Positions 18,106 through 27,400 of a DNA stretch of 64,000 nt are shown here, piece after piece. The DNA comes from Dolomitihabitans soli (lineage in GTDB: Bacteria; Actinomycetota; Actinomycetes; Streptosporangiales; Streptosporangiaceae): contig NZ_JAKNTW010000010.1 of assembly GCF_022213955.1 (NCBI RefSeq), positions 186,001 to 250,000 of the forward strand, written 5' to 3'. How positions within the stretch are numbered: the first letter of the stretch is position 1; the number at the start of each line of letters is the position of its first letter. The position numbers were made by a program, and so were the translations under genes. Below the pieces are notes generated by a model. That model did no database searches. It was not told the DNA's origin and saw nothing but the letters and a program-made list of their open reading frames with translations.

Positions 18106-18294
18106 TCAGGGGCCCCACGCGCTCAGCCTCCACTCGCCCCGGAGCGGTCCCCGAATCGCCAGGGACCGCTCCGACCAGGCGTTCCCCCGTTCCTCAGCGG
18201 CCTCGGCCAGCGCGTTCACCGCCGCGATGACCGCCGCGACCTCCTCGGAGGTCGGGTTCCCCCGTAAGACGGTCAGTGACTCGATACGCTCCAT
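18106..18294 (-). CDS. Acyl-CoA carboxylase epsilon subunit-like small protein
   Basis: A small protein of 62 aa (ATG 18294) or 80 aa (ATG 18348). The core LTVLRGNPTSEEVAAVIAAV followed by a Trp-containing segment (NAWSERS) and a C-terminal PLRGEWRLSAWG matches the epsilon subunit of actinobacterial acyl-CoA carboxylases, which stimulates the beta carboxyltransferase. No alpha or beta subunit gene is in the window, so this is an orphan. If functional it could tune malonyl-CoA supply for the PKS. Neither start has a convincing Shine-Dalgarno. It lies between the membrane protein gene and the LAL regulator, same strand. Confidence 0.7.
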   Translation of the reverse strand: MERIESLTVLRGNPTSEEVAAVIAAVNALAEAAEERGNAWSERSLAIRGPLRGEWRLSAWGP

Positions 18295-18369
18295 GCCACG
18301 ACGGTCACAGCACTGTCGGAGCGCCCGCAACTCCCTGGCTGCGCTCATCCGACCAATTCCGGCCGATCC

Positions 18370-18510
18370 CCAGACGGCTCAGCCCTCAGACTGCTCAGCC
18401 CCCAGACCGCCCAGCCCTCCCAGACTGCTCGGCTCCAGACCGCTCAGGCCCCCAGCCCTCAGACCGCTCAGCTCTCAGACCGCTCAGCTCTCAGACCGCT
18501 CAGCTCTCAG
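18370..18510. repeat. 16-bp tandem repeat array beside the LAL regulator gene
   Basis: Three exact copies of CAGACCGCTCAGCTCT occupy 18460-18507 (starting 18460, 18476, 18492). Upstream, from about 18370, are five or more degenerate copies of the same theme (CAGACGGCTCAGCCCT, CAGACTGCTCAGCCCC, CAGACCGCCCAGCCCT). The array ends 20 bp past the LAL stop codon. No open frame with coding character uses it. It may be a slippage-expanded minisatellite or a protein-binding array. Confidence 0.85.
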
Positions 18511-18530
18511 AAGCAGGTCTGGATCGTGGG

Positions 18531-21317
18531 TCAGATCGCGGCCTGGTCGCCGAACTCCAGCACCAGCGGCAGGTCGTCCCGCCGGCCGATGCTCAGCTTC
18601 CGGTAGGTGCGGGTCAGGTGCTGCTCGACGGTGCTGATCGTGATGAACAGCTTGCCGGCGATCTCGCGGTTGCTGTATCCCGCCGCGGCCAGCGCCGCGA
18701 CCTTGCGCTCCGCCTCGCTCAGCGCGCTGATCAGCTCGCGCGGCGGCGGCGTCGACGACGCGGCGGTCGCGACCCCCGCGTGTTCCGCGGTGTTCAGCGT
18801 CCTGAGGATGGGGACCGCTCTGCACTCCCTGGCCAGGGCCTGCGCCCGGGCCGCGATCGTCCTCGCGCGGCGGTACTCGCCGAGGTCGTCGTAGACCTCG
18901 ACGAGGTCGAGCAGCGCCTTGGCCAGCTCGTACTTGTCGCCGGCCATCTGGAGGTACTCCGTCGCCTGGCGGAGCAGGGCGGGACGGCGGGCGGGTTCGG
19001 TGGTGGCGGCGAGCAGCCGCAGCGCGACGCCCTTCGCCCTGCGAGCCTCGGGGCCGCAGGCGTTGAGCTGCGCCTGGATGAGCTGCTCCGCCTCCTCCGT
19101 CTGCCCCATCCGCAGGCACGCCTCGCCCGCCTCGTTCCGCCAGGCGATCAGGCCGGGCGTGTCGAGGTTCCACGCGAGCATCAGTTCGCCGCAGCGCTGG
19201 AAGTCGCGCAACGCGAGCGCGTGGTAGTCCGTCGCCATGCTGTGCCTGCCGCGCGCGTGCAGGTAGTGCAGGCCGTACCTGGTCTGGAACATGGCCTCGG
19301 GCACCGGCCTGCCGAGGTGCTCGCGCACCGCGTCGTACTTGCCCATCGCGGTCAGCGCGAGGATCAGGCTGCCCAGCGGCCAGCCGATGGCCACGCCCCA
19401 CGCGTTCATCGGGATGGAGTCGAGCGCGAGGCGCGCGTGGTGCTCGGCCGCCGGCATGTCGCCCTGGCGGATCGCGACCTCGGCCCTGATGGCCGCGAGC
19501 CTGGCCTGCCTGCTCGGCGCCCTGCGCGACGACGCCTCGACGCTGAACATGTCGCACCGGGGGGCCACCTGGTCGCAGCGCCCCGCGTAGGTGAGCGCGA
19601 GCAGGGAGTTCTCGACGGTGTCCATGGTCATCTCGTCGAGGCGCGACTCCTCCAGGATGCCCTCGACGGTGACCATGCTCGCCTCGCGCGGCCCCCGGGT
19701 GAGGACCTCCGCCAGCGCGAGCGTCGACTCCAGCCGCTGGCTGACGGCGACGGAGACCATGTTCGCCAGCCGCCTCTCCCCCGGGGTGTGCCGCAGGTGG
19801 GTGAGCAGGGGCGGGCAGGTGGCCCGCAACCAGAGCTGGGCGACGACCAGCTCGGCCACCGTCTCGTGGTCGGCGGGGTCGGCGGACGCGTTGAGCTGTT
19901 CCAGCACGTCGCCCGCGTCGTCGAAACGGCCGTGCCACAGCAGGGCGCGGGCCAGCACCACGGCGTCGCTGCCGCGCAGGCTGCCCCGATTCATGGCCTC
20001 GGCCAGCTCCGAGAGGTGGCCCTCCGGCGCGGCGGGATTGATCCGCCATTCCGCCCGCACGAGCATCGTCATGAGCTTGGACCGGTGGGCCTCGTCGGCG
20101 CACTCGCGCCAGGCCAGCCGCAGATAGGCGACCGCGGACTCGACCAGCCCGTCACGCAGCGCGCTCCGCGCGGCCTCCTCCAGCGTCGGCACCACCCAGG
20201 CGGCCTCCACCTTGCCCGCCTGGAGCAGGTGGTCGGCGACCACGCACGGCGAGGTGCCCATGTCGTGGGCCAGCTCCGCCGCACGGCGGTGCAGCTCCAT
20301 CAGCTCCCGGGACTCCACCCCGGCGAGCACGGCGTCCTTGACCGCCTCGTGCCGGAACGTGCCCTCCTTGAGCAGCCCTGAGGCGCTGAGGGAGAACAGC
20401 TCCCTGCTGACCTCCATCGCGGGCAGGTCGAGAAGCCGGTCCAGACCGTCGGGCTCCCCCAGTACGGCGAGGCCGCGCGCCACCCGCATGGTCCGGGGCT
20501 GGCCGCTCTGCAGGCAGGAGAGCACGGCCTGGGCGAAGTGGTCGCCGACGACGACCATGGCGGACGGCTCGCCCGCGGTGCGCACGAACTCCGTGTAGTC
20601 GTCGGCGAGCGCGCCGGCGAGCAGCGGGTTGCCACCGCTGAGCGCGTACCACTGGCCGGCGAACCGCTCGGCCGGCTCCACCCCGACCCTCGCGGCCACC
20701 AGGGCGGTCACCCCGGCCCGCGAGAGCGGTGCGAGGCGCAGGCGGCGGCAGTTCGGCTGACGCAGCAGGTCGGTCTGGAAGTACGTGTGCGTGTAGCGGA
20801 CCCGGTCGCTCTGGGCGAACACCGCCAGGATTCTGGCGCTCCTGACCCGCCGCGCCAGGTAGGCCAGGCAGAGCAGGGAGGCGCGGTCGGCGTGGTGCAC
20901 GTCATCGACGACTATCACCAGCGGATAGCGCTCGGAGAGATCCAGCAAGACGGTGCAGAGGGTGTGCACGACCTGGGCGTCGATGCGGTGCTCGGCGTCC
21001 GTGCCCGCCGCCGACGCGGCGAGCGCGCCCTCCTCCAGGAGCCCCATCGCCCGGTCGCGCTCGGCCGGGACCAGCGGCGCGTCCTCGATGAGCTGGCGTA
21101 ACACGCCCAGCGGCAGGTCGCGCTCCATGTACGACCCGGTCGCCGTGACGGCGAGCGCGCCCAGCTCGATCGCGTGCTCCGCGATCGCGCGGAGCAGGCT
21201 GCTCTTCCCGGTCGCCACGGCCCCGCTGACCAGGGCGATCCTGCCCCGGTTCATGACCGCGTTGGTGAGGAGCGCCTCAAGTGAGGCGAACTCCTCCTCT
21301 CGCTCGATCAGGCCCAT
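18531..21317 (-). CDS. LAL-type (large ATP-binding LuxR) transcriptional regulator, with a TTA codon
   Basis: A 928-aa regulator: N-terminal ATPase with Walker A SGAVATGKSS (about 31-40) and Walker B LVIVVDDVHHAD (about 133-144), a long helical TPR-like middle, and a C-terminal LuxR helix-turn-helix LSEAERKVAALAAAGYSNREIAGKL... with STVEQHLTRTYRKL. LAL proteins commonly activate polyketide clusters. A TTA leucine codon lies at 21099-21101 (residue 73), so translation probably needs the bldA tRNA and is delayed to late growth. GGGAGA precedes the ATG. It probably controls the adjoining enediyne operon, on the same strand. Confidence 0.92.
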   Translation of the reverse strand: MGLIEREEEFASLEALLTNAVMNRGRIALVSGAVATGKSSLLRAIAEHAIELGALAVTATGSYMERDLPLGVLRQLIEDAPLVPAERDRAMGLLEEGALAASAAGTDAEHRIDAQVVHTLCTVLLDLSERYPLVIVVDDVHHADRASLLCLAYLARRVRSARILAVFAQSDRVRYTHTYFQTDLLRQPNCRRLRLAPLSRAGVTALVAARVGVEPAERFAGQWYALSGGNPLLAGALADDYTEFVRTAGEPSAMVVVGDHFAQAVLSCLQSGQPRTMRVARGLAVLGEPDGLDRLLDLPAMEVSRELFSLSASGLLKEGTFRHEAVKDAVLAGVESRELMELHRRAAELAHDMGTSPCVVADHLLQAGKVEAAWVVPTLEEAARSALRDGLVESAVAYLRLAWRECADEAHRSKLMTMLVRAEWRINPAAPEGHLSELAEAMNRGSLRGSDAVVLARALLWHGRFDDAGDVLEQLNASADPADHETVAELVVAQLWLRATCPPLLTHLRHTPGERRLANMVSVAVSQRLESTLALAEVLTRGPREASMVTVEGILEESRLDEMTMDTVENSLLALTYAGRCDQVAPRCDMFSVEASSRRAPSRQARLAAIRAEVAIRQGDMPAAEHHARLALDSIPMNAWGVAIGWPLGSLILALTAMGKYDAVREHLGRPVPEAMFQTRYGLHYLHARGRHSMATDYHALALRDFQRCGELMLAWNLDTPGLIAWRNEAGEACLRMGQTEEAEQLIQAQLNACGPEARRAKGVALRLLAATTEPARRPALLRQATEYLQMAGDKYELAKALLDLVEVYDDLGEYRRARTIAARAQALARECRAVPILRTLNTAEHAGVATAASSTPPPRELISALSEAERKVAALAAAGYSNREIAGKLFITISTVEQHLTRTYRKLSIGRRDDLPLVLEFGDQAAI

Positions 21318-21475
21318 GACCGTCTCCCGCCGTCATACCTTCGGCATCAGCGCGGGACGACCCGGCCAGACGTCGTACGGCGGGCCGATCAGGCGCCGAA
21401 GGCTGTCTCCCGATCCTCACCTCTGGTGTCCAGCGCGCTTCAAGTACAACGCTAGGCCGTGAGGGCATCCGTCCG

Positions 21476-23227
21476 TTATCGTCCGGCTATCACCTGTCGT
21501 GCCCTGGTGCCGGGGTGATGCGAGTGACGCCGCTCCTGTTCGGGCACCGCGGGGACCCGGGTGCCAGGGGCCGCCCGCTCGTCCGGCACGGTGGCCTGCC
21601 GGCTGAGCCGTGCCCTGGTGACGGCGGATCCCACGGCCGCGAGCGCGGCGCTCACCAGGTCCCGTTCGATCCCCACTCCCCAGAACGCTTCATACTGGGC
21701 GTAGACGGCCACCTGCTCCTGATCGCGGCGAATCTCGTCGATGTGGTGGACTCCGCGCACCTGGATCCCTCTCCGCCCGAGCGCCGAACGCAGGGCCGCG
21801 ACGGCCTCCGTCCGGCTCGGGCCGAGGTCGAACCCCTCGCCGTCGATGTGCAGCGTGGTGGCCGCGCCGGGAACGTCGAACGCCGTCTCGGGCGCGCGGA
21901 CGTACTCCTTGTCGAAGGCGACCTTGACCACGTCGGGGGCGATCTCCCCGCCTCCCGCGTCCGCCAGCGCCTGCACCACCTGGGCGAACTCGATCTGCAG
22001 GGCACGCGGCAGGTTCAGCCCGAACGCCGCGCTCATCAGGTAGGCGAGGCCGCCCTTGCCCGACTGGCTGTTGATCCGCACCAGCGCCTCGTAGGTGCGC
22101 CCCACGTCGAGCGGATCGAGCGGAAGGTACGGCACGGCCCACCGCAGCTCCGACGCCGCGATCCCGGTGTGCGCCGCCTCCCGCTCCATCGCGTCGAACC
22201 CCTTCTTGATCGCGTCCTGGTGCGAGCCGGAGAACGCGGTGTAGACGAGGTCCCCGCCGTACGGATGACGCGGGTGGACGGGGATGCCGTTGCAGTGTTC
22301 GACCGTCCTGCGGACGTGGTCGAGGTCGGAGAAGTCGATGCGCGGGTCGATTCCCTGCGTGAGCAGGTTCAGGCCCAGCGTGACCAGGCAGACGTTGCCG
22401 GCCCGCTCCCCGTTGCCGAACAGGCAGCCCTCGACGCGCTCGGCTCCCGCCAGCACGGCCAGCTCGGCCGAGGCGACCCCGGTGCCCCTGTCGTTGTGCG
22501 GGTGCACCGACAGGCACACGTGTTCGCGCCGTGTCAGGTTGCGGTCCAGCCACTCGATCTGGTCGGCGAAGACGTTGGGGGTGGCGCGCTCGACCGTGGT
22601 GGGGAAGTTCAGGATGATCGGGCGGTCCCGCTCCGGCTGCCAGACGTCCATGACGGCCTCGCAGACCTCCAGCGAGAAGGCCTGCTCGGTGTCGGCGAAG
22701 TGCTCAGGGGAGTATTCGAACCCGAGGTCGACGCCGGGCAGGGCCAGCTCTGCGTGCTTCAGTATCATCCGGGTGCCGTGAACGGCCATGTCCTTGCATT
22801 CGCCGCGGTCCATCCCGAACACCATCTGCCTGAACTGCGGCGAGGTGGCGTTGTAGAGGTGAATCGTGGCGCGCCGCGCACCGCGCAGGCTGTCCACCGT
22901 GCGCTCGATCAGCTCGTCCCTGGCCTGAACCAGCACCGATATGTGCACATCATCGGGAATGCGGTCCTGCTCGATGAGCATTCGGACGAAGTCGTAGTCG
23001 TCCTGACTCGCGGCGGGAAATCCGACCTCGATTTCCTTGTAGCCCATATCGACCAGCAGGCTGTACATCACCAGTTTGCGCTCGGGGGTCATCGGCGCGG
23101 ACAGCGCCTGGTTCCCGTCCCGCAGGTCCGTCGAGAGCCACCGCGGCGCGGCGGCGATCACAGCGTTCGGCCACATGCGGCCGTCGAGCAGAACCCCGTT
23201 GAATGGCACGTATCGGCTGATCTTCAT
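21476..23227 (-). CDS. 2-isopropylmalate synthase-like enzyme
   Basis: A 583-aa DRE-TIM metallolyase: STDLRDGNQAL (residues 32-42) with the catalytic Arg, HPHNDRGTG and GCLFGNGERAGN metal and catalytic motifs, and a weaker C-terminal LeuA dimer domain (about 440-540). It condenses acetyl-CoA with a 2-oxoacid, 2-oxoisovalerate in the family's leucine pathway role. The N-terminus and allosteric region look more divergent than housekeeping actinobacterial LeuA as I recall it, and no leuB, leuC or leuD is nearby. It is 32 bp behind the transthyretin-like gene, suggesting co-transcription. It may be a cluster-dedicated or feedback-insensitive paralog making a branched precursor, or a resistance-type or relocated leuA; undecided. 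Confidence 0.85.
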   Translation of the reverse strand: MKISRYVPFNGVLLDGRMWPNAVIAAAPRWLSTDLRDGNQALSAPMTPERKLVMYSLLVDMGYKEIEVGFPAASQDDYDFVRMLIEQDRIPDDVHISVLVQARDELIERTVDSLRGARRATIHLYNATSPQFRQMVFGMDRGECKDMAVHGTRMILKHAELALPGVDLGFEYSPEHFADTEQAFSLEVCEAVMDVWQPERDRPIILNFPTTVERATPNVFADQIEWLDRNLTRREHVCLSVHPHNDRGTGVASAELAVLAGAERVEGCLFGNGERAGNVCLVTLGLNLLTQGIDPRIDFSDLDHVRRTVEHCNGIPVHPRHPYGGDLVYTAFSGSHQDAIKKGFDAMEREAAHTGIAASELRWAVPYLPLDPLDVGRTYEALVRINSQSGKGGLAYLMSAAFGLNLPRALQIEFAQVVQALADAGGGEIAPDVVKVAFDKEYVRAPETAFDVPGAATTLHIDGEGFDLGPSRTEAVAALRSALGRRGIQVRGVHHIDEIRRDQEQVAVYAQYEAFWGVGIERDLVSAALAAVGSAVTRARLSRQATVPDERAAPGTRVPAVPEQERRHSHHPGTRARQVIAGR

Positions 23228-23259
23228 GCTCGGATCCCTTATCGCTTATCCACCGACGC

Positions 23260-23640
23260 TCAACTGAGCGAACCAAAATAGGCTGAATAGGAGAACGTCG
23301 AAAGCAGGACTTGGATTTGGTAAGAGACAACCTCGTCCTGAATACGGAACATAACCACTATTTCGGGATAGGCGGCGCTGAGCCCAAGTCCGACGAAGTA
23401 GCGATCACTCTCAAAGCCAACGCGGTACAACCCCCGGTCGAACCTGTTGCCACGCCACTCCCTGACCCGGCCCTCGCGGTCGGTCTCGGCCTTGGCCACG
23501 GTGAGCCACTGACCGTTGTCCGCATGCTCGAGGCGCACATGCACGCTGGCGGCCGGGCGCCCGTACACACCATCGAGCGCCTGCACAGCAATACCCATCT
23601 CCGCGTCACCTGTCCAGGGATCATTCCGTTGCGTGGTCAC
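23260..23640 (-). CDS. Transthyretin/HIUase-fold protein lacking catalytic residues
   Basis: A 126-aa protein (GTG 23640; alternative ATG 23598) with the full transthyretin-like pattern: ALDGVYGRPAASVHVRLE, TDREGRVREW, GLYRVGFESDRYFVGLG, YPEIVVMFRI and LLSTFSYSAYFGS. Active 5-hydroxyisourate hydrolases need a His in the first strand (HVLD/HILN), a His pair in HYHVPLLL and the YRGS end. Here these read QALD, SYQIQVLL and YFGS, so all but the Arg of EGRV are replaced. It is probably not a ureide-pathway hydrolase but a binding or repurposed protein. No purine-catabolism genes are nearby. It appears to lead an operon with the isopropylmalate synthase. Confidence 0.8.
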   Translation of the reverse strand: MTTQRNDPWTGDAEMGIAVQALDGVYGRPAASVHVRLEHADNGQWLTVAKAETDREGRVREWRGNRFDRGLYRVGFESDRYFVGLGLSAAYPEIVVMFRIQDEVVSYQIQVLLSTFSYSAYFGSLS

Positions 23641-23944
23641 CCGGGCGACTCCGCCACGCGCGTCGGGTCACCCGGGTTCGCGTTCAGTTTCGGCTATCGG
23701 TCTATCGCCGCGCCTTCGGCGCGTTATCGGCCGGCCATGGCCCTCTATCCCGCCGATTATCGCGCGGCGGAGCGCGATTTCTGGAAAGGGCGGGCCAATC
23801 GCCTCTTTAACGCCCCTGAGCTGCGCCAATGACGACTCGGAAGCGTGCCGATATCAGGCGGATGGCGGGGGCTGTGAGCGTAAGTGTCGTTCAGCAGAGC
23901 GGCCGGCCCAGCAGGGTGGCGCCGCAACAACCTGGAGGTAGGAC
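23641..23944. promoter_or_regulatory. Divergent intergenic region between transthyretin-like gene and secreted peptide gene
   Basis: About 300 bp with no convincing gene on either strand. It must carry the promoter of the minus-strand operon (transthyretin-like gene, isopropylmalate synthase) and that of the plus-strand peptide gene. No clear -35/-10 pair was seen. A strong Shine-Dalgarno TGGAGG stands 8 bases before the peptide ATG. Confidence 0.4.
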
Positions 23945-24118
23945 ATGGGCGCCAACAGCAACCGGAGCATCGCACGGCTCAGCGTCTCGATCGTCGCCGG
24001 CCTCATCGGCGTGACGGGCATGGTCGCCCTCACCGCCGGAACCTCCGCTGCTGACGCCGCCGGCCCCGTCGTGGTGGTCACTCCGACCGCGACCACGGAC
24101 GGTAACCCCTGGGGCTAG
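23945..24118 (+). CDS. 57-aa secreted peptide precursor ending NPWG
   Basis: A short gene with a strong Shine-Dalgarno (CTGGAGGTAGGAC then ATG). The product has a charged start (MGANSNRSIAR), a hydrophobic core (LSVSIVAGLIGVTGMVAL) and an Ala-rich signal-peptidase region (GTSAADAA). Cleavage there would release a mature peptide of about 18 residues beginning GPVVVV and ending DGNPWG. A terminator follows directly and the SARP/AfsR-like regulator gene lies 308 bp downstream on the same strand. I do not recognise the family. A signalling peptide or small cell-surface factor linked to the regulator is a reasonable guess. Confidence 0.7.
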   Translation: MGANSNRSIARLSVSIVAGLIGVTGMVALTAGTSAADAAGPVVVVTPTATTDGNPWG

Positions 24119-24148
24119 ATCACCAGCTCATAGCCTATGCGTCACACG

Positions 24149-24179
24149 AGCGGCCGGACACGCTAAGTCTCCGGCCGCT
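24149..24179 (+). terminator. Terminator after the secreted peptide gene
   Basis: AGCGGCCGGA (24149-24158) and TCCGGCCGCT (24170-24179) are perfect complements with an 11-nt loop, followed by TTGCCTTTGAT. It lies 31 bp past the peptide stop, so the peptide probably has its own transcript. Confidence 0.75.
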
Positions 24180-24425
24180 TTGCCTTTGATCACTTATAAT
24201 GATGCACGACGTAGAATACGTGCCGTCTGGCCACTCATCATCATACGATGTACGATCCATAGACAAAACAGACATCAGGCGCATGATCTTGGCGTGCGCC
24301 ACACTATCCTAAGCTAGTAGTGATCCACGGGGCGGGGCCTTCCGAAATTCACGTCTTGCACCTCTCGCAACCATAGGAGCGACAACCGTCAATGCACGAG
24401 TCGTGGTTTCATCAAGGAGATGCAC
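24180..24425 (+). promoter_or_regulatory. A/T-rich leader of the SARP regulator gene
   Basis: This gene-free stretch is strikingly A/T-rich for the window. A consensus -10-like TATAAT lies at 24195-24200, but no -35 is correctly spaced. The regulator's ribosome site AAGGAG is at 24414-24419. Short repeats of ATCAT and CGATGTACGATCC occur around 24236-24260. Binding sites cannot be assigned by eye. Confidence 0.4.
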
Positions 24426-27400
24426 GTGGAGTTTCGAGTTCTGGGGGCTCTCGAAGTGGTGGTGGGAGGACGCCGCCTGAATCTCGGAGGTTCCCGGCAA
24501 CAGATCGTCCTGGCCGTCCTGCTGCTCAACGCTGACCGCCCGGTCACCACCGCGCGCCTGATGGAGGCGATCTACGACGACGACCCGCCGGCCACCTCCC
24601 GCGCACAGGTGCAGATCTGCGTTTCCACACTGAGACGGTTATTCGGGGACCACTCCGACACCGACGTCATCGTGACCAGGCCCCAGGGCTACGCCCTCCG
24701 CGTCGACAGCGACGCGATCGACGCGCTCCGCTTCCAGAATCTGCTGGCCAAGGCGCGGACGAGCCGCGACGAGCGCGACTTCGACCAGGCCATCAAGCAC
24801 TACCGAGACGCCCTCGCGCTGTGGCGCGGCCCCGCGCTCGAAGGCATCGACAGCCGGCTGGTGCAGTCGCACGCGGCCAGGCTCGTCGAACAGCGGATCA
24901 CCGCGAACGAAGACTGCATCCAGCTCGAACTCGACCTCGGCCGCCACCACGAGCTCGTCGGCGAACTCACCAGGCTCGTCGAGGAGTTCCCGCTCCGCGA
25001 AGGGCTGCTCGGCCAGCTCATGACCGCGCTCTATCGCTCGGGCCGCCAGGCCGAGTCGCTGCAGGTCTACCGGGACGCCCGCCGTACGATGATCGACGAG
25101 CTGGGCATCGAGCCCAACGAGCGGTTACAGCAGCTGGAGTCGGCCATCCTCACCTCCGACGACAGTCTGGAGCCCCCGCCTCCCCCGCCGCCACAGGCGC
25201 AGTCCAAGGCGGAACAACGGTCCTCCCTGCCGGCCGTGCCCGGCATGCTCCCCACCGGCATCGCCGACTTCATCGGCCGGGGGCGGCAGGTCGAGGACAT
25301 CAGGCAACGCCTGACCGTCGCCGCGGGCGGCGCCGCACGCTACGCCGTACCCATAGTCGCGATCGCCGGCCGGGCCGGGATCGGCAAGACCACCATCGCG
25401 GTCCACGTCGCGCACAGCGTCGCCGAGCAGTACCCGGACGGGCAGCTCTACGCCGACCTGCACGGAGGCGTGTCCCGTCCGGTGAGCCCGATGCAGGTGC
25501 TCGAACGCTTCCTGCGCGCGCTCGGCGTGCCGGGGGGCACGCTCCCCGACCTGGTGGAGGAGCGGGCGGAGACATATCGCATGCTGCTGGCCGACCGCAG
25601 AATGCTGATCGTGCTCGACGACGCGGCCACCGAGAGCCAGGTCCTGCCCCTGCTGCCCGGCAATCCCACCTCGGCCGTCATCGTCACCAGCCGCAGCAGG
25701 CTCGCGGGACTGGCCGGCGCGACCCAGGTCGACGTCGGCCTGTTCGACCTCGACCAGTCGACGGACCTGCTCGCCCAGATCGCCGGCACGGAACGGATGC
25801 GCGCCGAGCCCGAGTCGGCCGCCGCCCTCGCCGAGCTGTGCGGCCATCTCCCTCTGGCCCTGCGCATCGCCGGCGCCCGCCTCGCCGCCCGTCCCCACTG
25901 GAGCGTCGAACAGCTCGTCGACCGGCTCAGAGACGAAGCCCGCAGGCTCGACGAGCTCATGCACGGCGAGATGGGCATCCGGGCCAGCCTCTCCCTCACC
26001 TACGACGGCATCAGCCCGCAGGCCCGCCGTCTCTTCCGCCGCCTGGCCATCCTCGACTCGCACGTCTTCTCCGCCTGGACCAGCGCCGCCCTGCTCGACC
26101 AGCCGCTCGCCGACAGCCAGGACCTGCTCGACGACCTCGCCGACGCCCAGCTCATCGACGTCATCGGCAACGGCCGCCACGTCAGCACCCAGTATCGCTT
26201 CCACGATCTCATCCGCGTCTACGCCCGCGAACGCCTCGCCGCCGAGGAGTCGCCCGCCGACCGCACCGCCGCCCTCTCCCGGGTGCTGAGCGCGCTGCTC
26301 AGCCTGGCCAGGGCCGCCCGCAGCCGGGGGTACGGCACGCCGATCTCCAACGTTCCGCCGACCCGCTCCATCCTGCCGGACGAACTCGTCGAACGTCTCG
26401 TCGCCGAGCCACTCGTCTGGTTCGAGGCCGAGCGCCACATCCTGCTCATCGGCGTCCGCCAGGCGGCCCAGGCCGGTTTCGTGGAGCTGTGCTGGCAACT
26501 CGCCATGAACGTGGAGGAGTTCTTCGAGTCCCGCGTCTACCTCGACGACTGGCGCGAGACCCACCAGATCGCCCTCGAAGCCGCCCGCAGCGGCGGCGAC
26601 AAGCACGGCCAGGCCGAGATGCTGTACGCCATGGGCTCGCTGTCGCTCACCGAGCAGCGATTCGACGACGCCCGCCGCGACTTCGAGGCGGCCCTGACCC
26701 TGTTCACCGAGGTGGGCCACGAGCTCCAGATGGCCCTGTCGATCCGCAACATCGCGTTCCTGGAGCGAATGAACGGCCAGCTCGAGGCCGCGATGGAGCA
26801 CCTCGACCAGGCCCTCGACATCTTCTCCACCATCGGCGACCAGATCGCCGCCGCCCACACCCTGCACAACCTTGCCCAGATCCGGATGGACTGCGACGAC
26901 ATCGACGGCGCCAAGATGCTGCTCACCGAGGCGCTGGTGCGGAGCAAGGGCGGCGGCAACCGGCGGGTGACCGCGCAGGTGCTGCACCGGATGGGCGAGG
27001 CGCACCTGCACGCCCGCGAGTTCGCCCTGTCGGCCGGAGCCTTCGAGGAGGCGCTGACCGTCGTCAAAGGGATCGGGGACACCATCGGCGAGGCGTTCGC
27101 GCTGCACGGCCTCGGCGTTGCGCGGCTGCGCCAGGGAAAGATGGAGGAGTCGACCAAACTGCTCCGCGAGGCGTTGAGCGTGGCCCAGAGCTCACGGCAC
27201 CGGCTGGCCGAGGCGCACGTGCTCGCCGGCCTGGGCGAACTGACCGTCGCCATCGGGGAACCGGGTGACGCGACCGCCTATCTCATCGAGGCGGTCTCGC
27301 TGTTCCGCCAGATGAAGATCCCGCTGCTGGAGGCCGACACCCTGCTGATGCTGAGCCAGGCGCTGCAAGAAGTGGGCGAGGACGCGGCGGCGACGTCGTC

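Noticed and set aside
18370-18510. Tandem repeats considered as a CRISPR array
   Set aside because: Units are 16 bp with no unique spacers and no cas genes nearby.
23260-23640. Transthyretin-like gene as ordinary hydroxyisourate hydrolase of purine breakdown
   Set aside because: The catalytic histidines and YRGS end are missing and no uricase or OHCU decarboxylase gene is adjacent.
24821-27268. Second plus-strand frame of about 815 codons inside the SARP gene
   Set aside because: Arg/Pro-rich shift frame of a real coding sequence; the SARP, NB-ARC and TPR motifs are all in the other frame.
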